64,000 nucleotides of DNA from Alkalihalobacillus bogoriensis ATCC BAA-922 (lineage in GTDB: Bacteria; Bacillota; Bacilli; Bacillales; Bacillaceae_F). The notes below the pieces were generated by a model, which saw nothing but the letters and a program-made list of their open reading frames with translations, was not told the DNA's origin and searched no databases. The stretch is taken from contig NZ_JHYI01000014.1 of NCBI RefSeq assembly GCF_000621445.1, positions 124,001-188,000 on the forward strand, in the 5' to 3' direction. Shown piece by piece: positions 9,279 through 18,012 of the stretch (positions are counted from its first letter, which is position 1; each line of letters begins with the position of its first letter). The position numbers and the translations under genes are program-made.

Positions 9279-12200
9279 AGCCGATCCAACTCAAAGTAGC
9301 AGGCCTTCATAGTTTTCGTGAGGAACAAACGATTGATTTCACAAAACTATGTGAAGGCGGTGTTTTTGGGATATTTGGTCCTACCGGTAGTGGGAAATCG
9401 TCATTATTGGATGCGATGACACTTGCTCTTTACGGAAAAGTCGAACGTGCGACAAACAATACACAAGGGATTATGAACCATGCTGAAGATCTGGTGTTTG
9501 TTTCTTTTACATTTGAACTAAGTAATCAAGAAGGAGCAAAACGATTCCAGGTTGAACGGAGCTTTAAGCGAACTGGAGATAACACGGTGAAAACAGCGCA
9601 TTGTCGTTTTGTTGAAAAACAAGAAGAGACGATTGTGTTAGCAGATAAAACAAATGAAGTTAATCAAGCGGTCCAAGATTTATTAGGTCTTTCTATAGAT
9701 GATTTTACGAGAGCTGTTGTGTTACCACAAGGGAAGTTTGCTGAATTTCTATCACTGAAAGGAACAGAGCGTCGTCAAATGTTACAGCGCTTATTTCACC
9801 TTGAAAAATATGGGGATGAATTGCATCTGAAATTACGAAGTCGACTGCAGCGTTCTCAAAATGAGCGAAATGAAATTCAAGCAGAACAAGCAGGACTTGG
9901 TGATGCTTCAAAAGAAGCGCTAGAGGAGGCAATGAAACGCTCTGAAGATTGCGAGAAAAAAGTTCAGGAAAGTCAAGAAGCATTAAAGGATGCAGAAAAA
10001 ACGTTGGAGCACACCAGAAAAATATGGGAGTGGCAATCTGAAAAACAACAAGCTTTGATACAGCGTAAACAACTTGAACAAGAAAGCTCCTTAATTGAAA
10101 CATATAAACAAACAATAGCTCTTCATGAACAAGCGAGTCGGCTATTTCCATATGTCGAAGAGCTGAAAGAAAGTGAACAAAAGAAAGTCGATTGGACACG
10201 CAAGTTTGAACATGCCCAAACGCAAGAGCAGCATATAGCAAGAGTGTATGAGGGAAAAGAAGAAGCCTATGGAAAAGCAAAAACAGCACGTGAACAAAAT
10301 GAGCCTATATGGCTTGTGAAGCAAGAGCAATTCACGAGAGCTCTTGAACTAACACAATGGATGGCGCAAGAACAGAAACAAGTAGACGAAAGTCAAGAAG
10401 CGGTAAAAGCAGTTCAGCATAAGCTTAAAAATACTGAAGAACAAATCGAGAAAGAAACACAAATCAAGGCAAAAGGTGAACAGAGGCAAAATGAATTACA
10501 GCAACAGCTAACTGAACTTGCGATTTCAACTGATGAACGCGATCAAATGTATGAAGCAATCGATGGAAAAAAGACGTTGGATCAACTCTTGAAACGGCAG
10601 TCTGACCTAGAAACAGAATATAAAGAAAAACGAGAACAGTTGCGAATCGAAGAAGATAAAGAAAACGAATGGAAAACGAAACTAGAAGCGGGAAAAGAAA
10701 AAATCGTTCAATTGTTTTTCAAAACCGATTCCCTTTTTCAAGTGGTATGTGCTACCGAAAGAAAATTGGAGCAGTTTGCTTCTGTCGCAAAGCTATGCTT
10801 TGAAAATGAAAAAAGGAAGGTAGAAGAACAAAAAGTTCACCATTTGGCTTTGCAATTATCAGAGCAATTAAAACCAGGACAACCATGTCCTGTTTGTGGC
10901 TCAGAGGAGCATCAAAACAAAAGTAGGGAATCCGAACCGTTAGTTGTAAATGAACAAAAGCAACAGCATTTAGAACAATGGCAACGGGATGTTATCGAGT
11001 GGCAGCATCAAGTGAAACAAGGAAAGTGGCAATTAGAACGCATCTCAGAAGATATAATGAACGATGTTTCTAACGACGAGATTGATCTCCCAGCAGCGAC
11101 TGTTGATGTAGAGAAAGAAGCTGCACACCAATTGACGTATGAAGAATTAGAGGGACAAAGAAGGACGATTGAGTCCGAAATGAAAAATATAATGAACAAT
11201 GTTGCTGAGATCGATAAAGTTGTCAAAGCAGAAATTATGAACTATCGGCAAGCGACAGAAAAAAGAAAACAATTTCATGTGATTGGAAATGAAAGAAAGC
11301 AAGAACTCCAATCCATTGCAGAAAAAGGAAAAGAAAACGCAGAAAAAATAAAGAGAGAACGAACGCGTTGGGAAGAGACGTTTCCGCTTTTTTCTTTGGC
11401 TACTCTACAAGAGGCTTTTGAAAAAATGAAGGAAACAGAAAGACAAGCTGAAGATGTCAAAAAAAGATTGGAAGCTAGTATTCCGTTTTTAGAACAAAAG
11501 GAAAAAGATATTCAACGATTGTTTGATGCAAGAAACGAGCTATCCCGGGAAGAAGCTAGTCTCGTTTCACAAGTCGAACAAATGGAGAAAGCACTGCAGC
11601 AAAAGCAAAGCCAACTCGAAAGCATCGTTGGTGACCAAGATCCAAACGAGCTTTTGGTAGAAGTGAAACAGCAACTAAAGCAATTAAAAGTCGGGGAAGA
11701 AATTGCATATAAAGAATATGAAAAAGTAAGACAACAGTGGCAAGAGGCGAAACAACAATATGCGATTGCTAAAGAAGCTAAAACTGAAGCTGTTATAAGA
11801 TATGAACATGCTTTAAAAAAATGGCATGAGCGACAGGCAGATAGTTCTTTTGCAACAGCTGAAAGTGTAGTAAATGCGATTTTGCCGATTGATGAATCAA
11901 ATCAAATTATTGAAAAAATTGAAACGTACACGGATAAAGTAAAACAAGTTTATCATACAATCGAGAAGCTGGATGAGGCACTTCAAGGGCGTACGATCAC
12001 AGAGGAAGAATGGTACAAACAAAATGAGTTAGTTCATGAAGGAAAAGAAGCTTTGCATAAAGCAAGAGAAGAAAAAGGTGCGGCGATTGAAGCGGTAAAA
12101 GAGCTTTCTCAAAAACATGAACGATACACAAAATTAGAAACACGAAGAGAAGAATTAAACAAAAAAATTGAAACGTACGGGAAATTACAAACCGTTATGC

Positions 12201-12676
12201 GAGGAAATGCGTTTGTTGAATTTATGGCAGAAGAGCAACTCGTTCAAGTAAGTCGAGAAGCGTCAGAACGATTGCTCGTTTTAACAAGAGGGCGTTATGC
12301 GATAGAAGTTGATTCGGCTGGAGGTTTTATCATTCGTGATGATGCGAACGGCGGCATTAAACGTCCTGTTACATCTTTGTCTGGGGGCGAAACATTCCTC
12401 ACTTCACTTGCCTTAGCACTTTCATTATCATCATCCATTCAATTAAGGGGGCAGTTTCCTTTAGAATTTTTCTTTCTTGATGAAGGTTTTGGAACGCTTG
12501 ACCAAGATTTATTGGATACGGTTGTCACGTCTTTAGAAAAGCTTCACACATCTAAATTATCTGTCGGTATTATTAGCCACGTTCCAGAACTGCAAGCTAG
12601 ATTACCAAGAAAACTAATGGTAACGCCGGCAGAACCAAGTGGGAAAGGAAGCGCGGTTTCAATGGAATCAATGTAA
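9275..12676 (+). CDS. sbcC: Exonuclease subunit SbcC (Rad50-like SMC ATPase)
   Basis: SbcC (1133 residues) is the SMC-like ATPase partner of SbcD. The N-terminal Walker A motif is GPTGSGKSS (residues 35-43). Two long coiled-coil arms follow, rich in E, K and Q. A zinc hook CPVC at residues 538-541 lies at the middle, where two molecules dimerise. The C-terminal ATPase half carries the signature LSGGETFLTSLALALS and the Walker B motif FFFLDEGFGTLD. The gene is the last of the repair operon and is followed by an intrinsic terminator. All domains are complete. Confidence 0.97.
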   Translation: MKPIQLKVAGLHSFREEQTIDFTKLCEGGVFGIFGPTGSGKSSLLDAMTLALYGKVERATNNTQGIMNHAEDLVFVSFTFELSNQEGAKRFQVERSFKRTGDNTVKTAHCRFVEKQEETIVLADKTNEVNQAVQDLLGLSIDDFTRAVVLPQGKFAEFLSLKGTERRQMLQRLFHLEKYGDELHLKLRSRLQRSQNERNEIQAEQAGLGDASKEALEEAMKRSEDCEKKVQESQEALKDAEKTLEHTRKIWEWQSEKQQALIQRKQLEQESSLIETYKQTIALHEQASRLFPYVEELKESEQKKVDWTRKFEHAQTQEQHIARVYEGKEEAYGKAKTAREQNEPIWLVKQEQFTRALELTQWMAQEQKQVDESQEAVKAVQHKLKNTEEQIEKETQIKAKGEQRQNELQQQLTELAISTDERDQMYEAIDGKKTLDQLLKRQSDLETEYKEKREQLRIEEDKENEWKTKLEAGKEKIVQLFFKTDSLFQVVCATERKLEQFASVAKLCFENEKRKVEEQKVHHLALQLSEQLKPGQPCPVCGSEEHQNKSRESEPLVVNEQKQQHLEQWQRDVIEWQHQVKQGKWQLERISEDIMNDVSNDEIDLPAATVDVEKEAAHQLTYEELEGQRRTIESEMKNIMNNVAEIDKVVKAEIMNYRQATEKRKQFHVIGNERKQELQSIAEKGKENAEKIKRERTRWEETFPLFSLATLQEAFEKMKETERQAEDVKKRLEASIPFLEQKEKDIQRLFDARNELSREEASLVSQVEQMEKALQQKQSQLESIVGDQDPNELLVEVKQQLKQLKVGEEIAYKEYEKVRQQWQEAKQQYAIAKEAKTEAVIRYEHALKKWHERQADSSFATAESVVNAILPIDESNQIIEKIETYTDKVKQVYHTIEKLDEALQGRTITEEEWYKQNELVHEGKEALHKAREEKGAAIEAVKELSQKHERYTKLETRREELNKKIETYGKLQTVMRGNAFVEFMAEEQLVQVSREASERLLVLTRGRYAIEVDSAGGFIIRDDANGGIKRPVTSLSGGETFLTSLALALSLSSSIQLRGQFPLEFFFLDEGFGTLDQDLLDTVVTSLEKLHTSKLSVGIISHVPELQARLPRKLMVTPAEPSGKGSAVSMESM

Positions 12677-12677
12677 G

Positions 12678-12727
12678 AATAAGTGTCGCAAAGTCAGGTA
12701 GAGATTTTGTGACACTTATTGTTTGTT
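12678..12727 (+). terminator. Terminator of the addBA-sbcDC operon
   Basis: AATAAGTGTCGCAAA and TTTTGTGACACTTATT form a stem right after the sbcC stop, followed by a T-rich stretch (TTGTTTGTTT). Confidence 0.75.
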
Positions 12728-12764
12728 TAGGTGACTTGGAGGTATGGTGTAACGACCACTCTAA

Positions 12765-12943
12765 CGGACATCCGTTCCCCTATTTCAAGAAAAAATAACG
12801 TTTCTTAAATTCATACGGACATTGGTTCCGTTAAATATAGAAAATAAGGGGGATTTGTTATATGTTTTGGTACAATAACGGAACAGATGTCCGTAAAGAA
12901 TTAGATAAGGCTGTTTTTCATGAAATATCGGAATAAATGTCCG
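12765..12943. repeat. R1 repeat, copy A
   Basis: This is an imperfect inverted repeat of 179 bp holding four 15-base motifs. Forward motifs start at 12765 (CGGACATCCGTTCCC) and 12816 (CGGACATTGGTTCCG). Reverse-complement motifs start at 12879 and 12929. The spacing is 51, 63 and 50 bases. It fills most of the 317-base gap between sbcC and the next gene. Confidence 0.85.
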
Positions 12944-12993
12944 ATACGACAGGTGACAAATGGCGCTGAAAAGGCAAGGATAGGGGGGTAAAA

Positions 12994-13704
12994 ATGCGAG
13001 ATGTTTCGTTTATACCGATAGATGGAAAAGAAGAGCTTGTCATTGCAACAGATTGTGCGGGTGCGATTGGTGAAAAACCTGAAGATGAAGTGAAAGTACC
13101 ATTAGAGGTTGTTAGTTATTACACAGCACGAGTGGCAATGATGGAATGTGTAAGTGTAGGGGCAACACCATTTGCGGTTGTCCTTCAAAACTTCGCTGGA
13201 GATGATTCCTGGGAGAAGATAAAAGGTGGTATTCAGCAAGCTTGTTCAGAACTCGGATTACAAAATATCAAAATAACAGGAAGTTCAGAATCGAACTTTC
13301 ATTTTAAGCAAACAGCGATAGGCATTAGCGTTTTAGGCAAAGTCGATTCAGAGGAAAAACGTATAGCGATAACTCCTCCGACAGCCCGTTTCGCCGTCAT
13401 CGGAAAACCGCTTGTTGGGAATGAAGTGATAGAACAAGCAAATGATGTTCTATCACTTTCGTTATTTCACTCTTTACTAGACTTCACGTATGAGATGATT
13501 CCTATCGGCTCAAAAGGAATAGCTTATGAGCTAAACGAGCTAATGAAAGATAACGAGTTACAAGCGACAAACATAAAATCAACACTAGCATTAACAAAGT
13601 CAGCTGGACCGGCTACATGTGCTCTCATAAGTTATCACGAAAAAATGGAACCAAAAATAAAAGAATTAGTAGGGCACTTGTTTTTTCGAATAAACTTAGT
13701 GTAG
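12994..13704 (+). CDS. PurM/ThiL-superfamily ATP-binding protein, possibly alpha-ribazole kinase-like
   Basis: The 236-residue protein resembles the AIR synthase (PurM/ThiL/HypE/SelD) superfamily, which binds ATP and phosphorylates small substrates. An acidic early segment, IATDCAGAIGEKPEDEV, and the following ARVAMMECVSVGATPFAV resemble the family's nucleotide/metal region. The later segment STLALTKSAGPATCALIS is also typical of the fold. Small stand-alone members in Firmicutes include the alpha-ribazole kinase CblS; assignment to that activity is only a guess, and no cobalamin genes are in view. A strong AGGGGGG site precedes the ATG. Its last nine bases overlap the 3' end of the oppositely oriented oxidoreductase gene. 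Confidence 0.6.
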   Translation: MRDVSFIPIDGKEELVIATDCAGAIGEKPEDEVKVPLEVVSYYTARVAMMECVSVGATPFAVVLQNFAGDDSWEKIKGGIQQACSELGLQNIKITGSSESNFHFKQTAIGISVLGKVDSEEKRIAITPPTARFAVIGKPLVGNEVIEQANDVLSLSLFHSLLDFTYEMIPIGSKGIAYELNELMKDNELQATNIKSTLALTKSAGPATCALISYHEKMEPKIKELVGHLFFRINLV

Positions 13705-14691
13705 TTTTACGATTGTACGTCCTGTATGTTTTCCATCTAATAAAAGGGCGAGAGTTTCCGGTAACTGTTCAATTGTAATTTCATGGTTAAGCTGTTTTTC
13801 TAATGAAACGGGTTTTAAATCAGTGGCTAACCGTTTCCAAATCTTTTTCCGTAATTCCATAGGACAATAAGCAGAGTCAATACCAAAAATGGTAATGCCT
13901 CTTAAAATAAAGGGGAAGACTGTTGTATGAACATCAGTTCCGGCTGTCAGTCCACTAACGGCAACAGCCCCATGTTGCTTTAAAGAGCTTACAATGGAAG
14001 CGAGTGCTTTTCCGCCAACAGCATCAACAGCAGCTGCCCATTTTTGTTTGCTTAATGGACGAGACGGATCGGTTAAGATATCATTTCTAGAAATTACTTC
14101 ATTTGCACCTATTGATAAAAGAAACTCTTTTTCTGCTTTTTTCCCAGAACTGGCTACAACATCGTACCCTCGTTTATGAAGCATCCCAATAGCAAGACTG
14201 CCTACTCCGCCAGTTGCTCCAGTTACAAGGATGGGGCCACTATCAGGGGTGATCCCATCTTGTTCAAGGCGTTCAATCGAAAGAGCAGCAGTAAAACCAG
14301 CTGTTCCATAAATCATTGCTTCTTTTAACGATAACCCATCAGGTAAGGGGACAACCCATTCTGACTTTACACGAGCATACTCACTGTACCCTCCGAAATG
14401 ACCAGTTCCTAAATCATAACCCGTGACGAGCACAGCATCCCCTTTTTTAAATTTACTGTCAGTGGAATCAACGACAATACCGGCTAAGTCAATTCCTGGT
14501 ACCATTGGGAACTTTGTTACGACTTTACCAGAAGGAGAACAGGCTAAGGCATCCTTATAATTAACACTAGAGTAGGAGACTTTGATGGTCACTTCACCTT
14601 CTGGTAAATCTGACATAGAAAATTCTTTTCGAGTAATAGAAAAGCATGAATCCGCTTTCATAACAATGAGTGCTTGAAACGTTTGTTCCAC
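13696..14691 (-). CDS. Zinc-free MDR oxidoreductase, YhdH/AcuI (acryloyl-CoA reductase) type
   Basis: The 331-residue protein belongs to the medium-chain dehydrogenase/reductase superfamily, YhdH/YhfP/AcuI branch. Its members reduce acryloyl-CoA or quinone-like substrates with NADPH. Typical features are SYSSVNYKDALACSPSGKV (about residues 40-58), PMVPGIDLAGIV, and the nucleotide-binding loop VTGATGGVGSLAIGML (about 153-168). Zinc ligands are absent, as expected for this branch. The GTG start lies seven bases after AAGGAGG. The gene is monocistronic and its end overlaps the converging PurM-like gene by nine bases. The substrate is inferred from family only. Confidence 0.85.
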   Translation of the reverse strand: MEQTFQALIVMKADSCFSITRKEFSMSDLPEGEVTIKVSYSSVNYKDALACSPSGKVVTKFPMVPGIDLAGIVVDSTDSKFKKGDAVLVTGYDLGTGHFGGYSEYARVKSEWVVPLPDGLSLKEAMIYGTAGFTAALSIERLEQDGITPDSGPILVTGATGGVGSLAIGMLHKRGYDVVASSGKKAEKEFLLSIGANEVISRNDILTDPSRPLSKQKWAAAVDAVGGKALASIVSSLKQHGAVAVSGLTAGTDVHTTVFPFILRGITIFGIDSAYCPMELRKKIWKRLATDLKPVSLEKQLNHEITIEQLPETLALLLDGKHTGRTIVKLH

Positions 14692-14949
14692 TAAAAGCCC
14701 TCCTTCTCATTCATTATATATGAGTATAGTAACAGTATATGTTTCTAGCGGTCAAAAAATATAGAATAATATGTAGGAAGCATAACAGTGACATTGCCAC
14801 TATCTGTTAATTACATTGTATGGTAACATGGATTTGAAAACAATATATAATTTTTTTGATAAAGTGAATGTTAATAAGCTCATTTCCTGTCTTTTCTTTG
14901 TCATTTTTATTATAGTATTACTATATTAAAACGGAAAGAAGATGATAGC

Positions 14950-15561
14950 ATGGAGGCGGAAGTACTGCTTCAAGCAGTAATGGACTATGGCTACATCATT
15001 TTATTTCTCTGGCTTTGGTTAGGCATGTTTATTGCACCTGTTCCAAATGAAATTATCGTATCGACAGTTGGATTTTTGTCAGGTCAATACTTGCACCCTA
15101 TGGCTGCTTTACTAACAGCATATATTGGAATTATCGCGAGTATAACTACGAGTTATTTTGCTGGAAGATTAATAGGGTATCCAGTGTTACATTGGTTACA
15201 AAGAAAAGGTCCAAGTAAGTCTGTTCAAATTGCATCATCTATCATGGACAAATATCGTGTGTATTCATTAAGTTTTAGCTATTTTATCCCGGGAGTACGG
15301 AATATTGTACCTTTTTTATTTGGAATGAACCGGCTACCGTTTCAAAAATTTGCAATGCTCGCATACAGTAGTGCGTTTGTTTGGTGTAGTATCTTCTTCT
15401 TTTCAGGGTTATACTTCGGTCAATTTAGTAAGGATTATCCTTGGGAAGGAATCGCCTTTATTGTATTGCTTATAGGTTTTGTCATGTATATAGGAATGGT
15501 AACGTTAAAGAAAATTGCCGCGAATAAAAATGTAAAAGAAAACGAAACACGCCATCAATAA
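14950..15561 (+). CDS. DedA/SNARE-associated family membrane protein
   Basis: The 203-residue integral membrane protein belongs to the DedA family, whose members act in membrane lipid recycling (undecaprenyl phosphate or phospholipid transport) and proton-motive-force homeostasis. The signature motifs are APVPNEIIVSTVGFLSG (about residues 28-44), FAGR (about 74-77), and the conserved YFIPGVRNIVPFLFGMNR (about 111-128), which carries the key arginine. About four to five hydrophobic segments can be seen, and the C-terminus is basic and soluble. The gene stands alone, with an AT-rich upstream region of about 250 bases that should hold its promoter. The lipid substrate is not known. Confidence 0.88.
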   Translation: MEAEVLLQAVMDYGYIILFLWLWLGMFIAPVPNEIIVSTVGFLSGQYLHPMAALLTAYIGIIASITTSYFAGRLIGYPVLHWLQRKGPSKSVQIASSIMDKYRVYSLSFSYFIPGVRNIVPFLFGMNRLPFQKFAMLAYSSAFVWCSIFFFSGLYFGQFSKDYPWEGIAFIVLLIGFVMYIGMVTLKKIAANKNVKENETRHQ

Positions 15562-15575
15562 GTTAACTTGGCTAA

Positions 15576-15755
15576 CGGACATCTGTTCAGCTATTCTATA
15601 AAAAAGTAACCTTTTTCAAAGGCTATTGGACACTGGTTCCGTTAAAGTAGTGAAATGGGGTATTTTTAATGTGCTTTTTGGTCAAATAGCGGAACGTATG
15701 TCCGATAGAAAAGAAAAAAGGGCTTGTTTCGCTGAAATAGCTGAACAGATGTCCG
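15576..15755. repeat. R1 repeat, copy B
   Basis: This 180-bp copy has motifs starting at 15576 and 15627 (forward) and 15690 and 15741 (reverse), spaced 51, 63 and 51 bases. It lies just after the DedA gene. An open frame here (15626-15868) lies mostly within the repeat and is not a gene. Its left arm matches the reversed right arm of copy E over about 40 bases. Confidence 0.85.
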
Positions 15756-15803
15756 TAACGGATGGATGGTGCGACATAAATTCAGCTTTCCTTCTTTTGA
15801 ATC

Positions 15804-15847
15804 AAAAAAAAGCAAGCAACCAACGTAATCGGTCGTTTGCTTTTTTG
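15804..15847 (+). terminator. Intrinsic terminator after the DedA gene and R1 copy B
   Basis: AAAAAAGCAA and its partner TTGCTTTTTT flank ACC-AACG-CG-GGT, ending in a T-run. Confidence 0.65.
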
Positions 15848-15942
15848 TTATTAGTCAAAATCGAATAGTGGAATAAAAGTATAATACCTCTTTTCTTAAA
15901 CCGATAATCCTAAAAGTGAGTGCTTATCAAAAGGAGTGTCAT

Positions 15943-16809
15943 ATGAAAAAAATAGGTGTAATGAGTATGGTCCTTATCATGTTAATCGGTGGAGGTTTTT
16001 TTGTGAGGCAAGCTCTTGGTCATTCGTTAAGTATCGGGTCATGGGTATGGGAAACAAATGAAATAGAAAATGTGGATGCATTATTTACTTTTTTTGAAGC
16101 TGAACAAATTGACCGGATTTATCTTCAAATTGACCAAAGTCGCAGATATTCAGACTATCAGAGATTTATACAAGAAGCAACGGAAAAAGAAATCGAAGTG
16201 TTTGCGTTAGATGGAGGGCCTGATTGGGTTTACACAAATGAAGCGAAGATATTTGTTCGGTGGGTACATTCCTTTAATGAAGTCGTAGAAGAAAATGAAC
16301 GATTTGTTGGAATCCAGCTTGATATAGAACCATACTTATTACCGGAATGGGAGGAGAATAGAGAAGAGATTGTTCGGAGATTCCAAGATGTAATTCTCGA
16401 TGTCAAACAGGAAATACCAATGATTTCTCTTGAGTTAGCCGTCCCGTTTTGGTTTGTTTCAATTGATTATCATAATGAATTTGGAAAAGGAGACTTAGGA
16501 CAATGGGCAGTCCGAAATTCTGACCAAGTTTCAGTTATGACTTACCGAACAGAACTTGAAGGCGAAAACGGGATTTTCTCCTTGTTTGACCCTTTTGTAG
16601 AAAGGGCACAACGAGAAAATAGACCAATCCGATTAGCTATTGAAACAATGGAAATTGATGATGAATCAATTAGTTTTTACTTTCATTCAAAAGAAACGTT
16701 TCAACAAGCTTTAGCTACATTACTCTCTCATTATGAAAAAGATAAAACAGTAACTGGAATCGATATACACCATTATAAAAGCCACAAGGAATTACTTTTG
16801 GATAAGTAA
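15943..16809 (+). CDS. Conserved exported protein, possible TIM-barrel glycosidase-like fold
   Basis: The ATG at 15943 is chosen over an in-frame GTG at 15916, because AAGGAG ends seven bases before it. This gives 288 residues. A typical signal peptide or membrane anchor begins the protein (MKKIGVMSMVLIMLIGGGFFV). The rest is soluble and acidic. Segments such as RIYLQID, EVFALDGGPDWV, GIQLDIEPYLLPEW and QVSVMTYRTE suggest repeating beta-alpha units of a TIM barrel. The LDIEP segment is like the catalytic strand of some glycosidases. I do not recognise a named family. It is transcribed alone, between an R1 copy and a degraded R2 module. Confidence 0.65.
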   Translation: MKKIGVMSMVLIMLIGGGFFVRQALGHSLSIGSWVWETNEIENVDALFTFFEAEQIDRIYLQIDQSRRYSDYQRFIQEATEKEIEVFALDGGPDWVYTNEAKIFVRWVHSFNEVVEENERFVGIQLDIEPYLLPEWEENREEIVRRFQDVILDVKQEIPMISLELAVPFWFVSIDYHNEFGKGDLGQWAVRNSDQVSVMTYRTELEGENGIFSLFDPFVERAQRENRPIRLAIETMEIDDESISFYFHSKETFQQALATLLSHYEKDKTVTGIDIHHYKSHKELLLDK

Positions 16810-16830
16810 AGTGGATTGTATTATGAATCT

Positions 16831-16870
16831 TTAAAAGCTTATTTTAAAAAAGTCGCTCCGCGTTTTTCTT
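16831..16870. repeat. R2 terminator-like module, short fragment
   Basis: AAAAGCTTATT followed by GTCGCTCCGCGTTTTTCTTA matches both ends of the R2 flanking module with the middle deleted. It lies just after the stop of the exported-protein gene and could act as its terminator. Confidence 0.6.
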
Positions 16871-16895
16871 AATAGATAAAAGGAAGAGGAACATC

Positions 16896-17018
16896 ATGAA
16901 ACGAACATATACATATAAAGAAAAAGTTCGTTTGTTCTTAACGGTTCTCATACCGATACTTGTGACTCAGCTTTATCCGAATGCGAAAAAATACAAAGAA
17001 GTAATCCAGCCAAACTAA
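16896..17018 (+). pseudogene. Remnant of a MATE-family transporter gene (N-terminal 25 or so codons)
   Basis: A 40-codon frame with a good AGGAAGAGG site begins MKRTYTYKEKVRLFLTVLIP and continues ILVTQ. This is the typical start of Bacillus MATE (NorM-type) drug/sodium antiporters, which are normally about 450 residues. After LVTQL the sequence changes abruptly to a polar tail, YPNAKKYKEVIQPN, and stops. The simplest reading is an internal deletion joining the start of the gene to its extreme 3' end or to other sequence. It could still be translated as a short one-helix peptide. It sits 19 bases before the RNase H gene. Confidence 0.6.
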
Positions 17019-17037
17019 GGAAAGAAAAGGGGATAAT

Positions 17038-17661
17038 ATGAGTAAAAAACAACAAAAGTATTACGTCGTGTGGAATGGAAGACAACGAGGGATTTACACG
17101 TCATGGGCAGAATGTGAAAAACAAGTAAAAGGTTTTCAAGGCGCAAAATTCAAATCTTTCTCAACGAAAGCAGAAGCGGAACAAGCTTTTCAAGCGGGTA
17201 AGGCTAACTCGGTAAAAACAATAAAAAAAGATAGAACTCATACCGATACAGCTGAAGTTATTTGGGATAGTGTATCTGTTGATGTTGGCTGTCGAGGAAA
17301 TCCAGGCATTGTTGAATATAAAGGCGTTCATACGAAAACAGGTGAAGTGTTATTCTCACATGATGAAATCCATATTGGAACAAACAACATGGGGGAATTT
17401 TTAGCTATTGTCCATGCCCTCGCATATTTAAAAAAAGAGAACAAAACGATTCCTGTTTATTCCGATTCTGAAACGGCGATGAAATGGGTCCAAGCTAAAA
17501 AAGCAAAATCAACATTAAAGCGTGATAGTGAAACAGAGTATATTTGGACGTTAGTAGAAAGAGCAGAAGCGTGGCTACAAAAGAACACGTACCCGAATCC
17601 AATATTAAAGTGGAGAACAGAAAAATGGGGTGAAATAAAAGCAGATTACGGGAGGAAATAA
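17038..17661 (+). CDS. rnhA: Ribonuclease H1 with N-terminal viroplasmin-type hybrid-binding domain
   Basis: The 207-residue protein has two domains. Residues 6-53 form a viroplasmin/RNase H hybrid-binding domain (KYYVVWNGRQRGIYTSWAECEKQV). Residues 73-207 form an RNase HI catalytic domain. The four acidic catalytic residues are present as D82 (SVDVGCRGNPG), E120 (NMGEFLA), D143 (YSDSET) and D203 (KADYGRK). The enzyme cuts RNA in RNA-DNA hybrids, such as primers and R-loops. GGGG in AAAAGGGGATAAT serves as the ribosome site. The gene ends in a strong terminator. The type is common in Bacillus beside the separate rnhB and rnhC genes. Confidence 0.92.
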   Translation: MSKKQQKYYVVWNGRQRGIYTSWAECEKQVKGFQGAKFKSFSTKAEAEQAFQAGKANSVKTIKKDRTHTDTAEVIWDSVSVDVGCRGNPGIVEYKGVHTKTGEVLFSHDEIHIGTNNMGEFLAIVHALAYLKKENKTIPVYSDSETAMKWVQAKKAKSTLKRDSETEYIWTLVERAEAWLQKNTYPNPILKWRTEKWGEIKADYGRK

Positions 17662-17683
17662 AAGTGGACATCTATACAAAGAG

Positions 17684-17714
17684 GACGGACAGATTATCTT
17701 GTCCGTCTTTTTTT
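17684..17714 (+). terminator. Intrinsic terminator of rnhA
   Basis: GACGGAC and GTCCGTC are separated by ten bases and followed by TTTTTTT. Confidence 0.9.
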
Positions 17715-17913
17715 GAAAGATTAAAAAGTAAAAAAATTGATATAGCAATGAAGCTTTGAATGCTTATTCTAGAAGAGCGAAGGCTCCGTACTTCGCTTGA
17801 AACGAAAAGACGCTCCCGTGTTTTTCTTATTGTTTAGGAAACTATAAAATAGTCGACTTATGTATAACATTGCTCTAATAAATTCTTAGAATGATTTAGG
17901 GACTTGGAGTACT

Positions 17914-18012
17914 ATGAGACAAGCAAGAAAAGAACCAAGTGAATCATTCAACAGTTGGGTCGGGTTTATCGGGTTAGCGATTTTGTTGTTTATGGTAAGT
18001 AAGCGGCCATGA
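17914..18012 (+). CDS. Possible 32-residue single-helix membrane peptide within R2 copy 1
   Basis: The frame begins MRQARKEPSESFNSW and continues VGFIGLAILLFMVSKRP: a basic, polar N-terminus, one hydrophobic helix of about 14 residues and a basic end. TTGGAG lies just upstream of the ATG, with short spacing. The same frame is intact in copy 3 and beheaded in copy 2. All five base differences between copies 1 and 3 change amino acids, which argues against selection on the peptide. It may be a by-product of the repeat rather than a gene. Confidence 0.3.
   Translation: MRQARKEPSESFNSWVGFIGLAILLFMVSKRP

Noticed and set aside
9705-10289. 194-codon antisense frame within sbcC
   Set aside because: It is an open shadow of the coiled-coil coding region, rich in L, F and H as expected for the complement of E/K/Q codons.
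15626-15868. 80-codon frame after the DedA gene
   Set aside because: It lies mostly inside R1 copy B and the following terminator, without a ribosome site.
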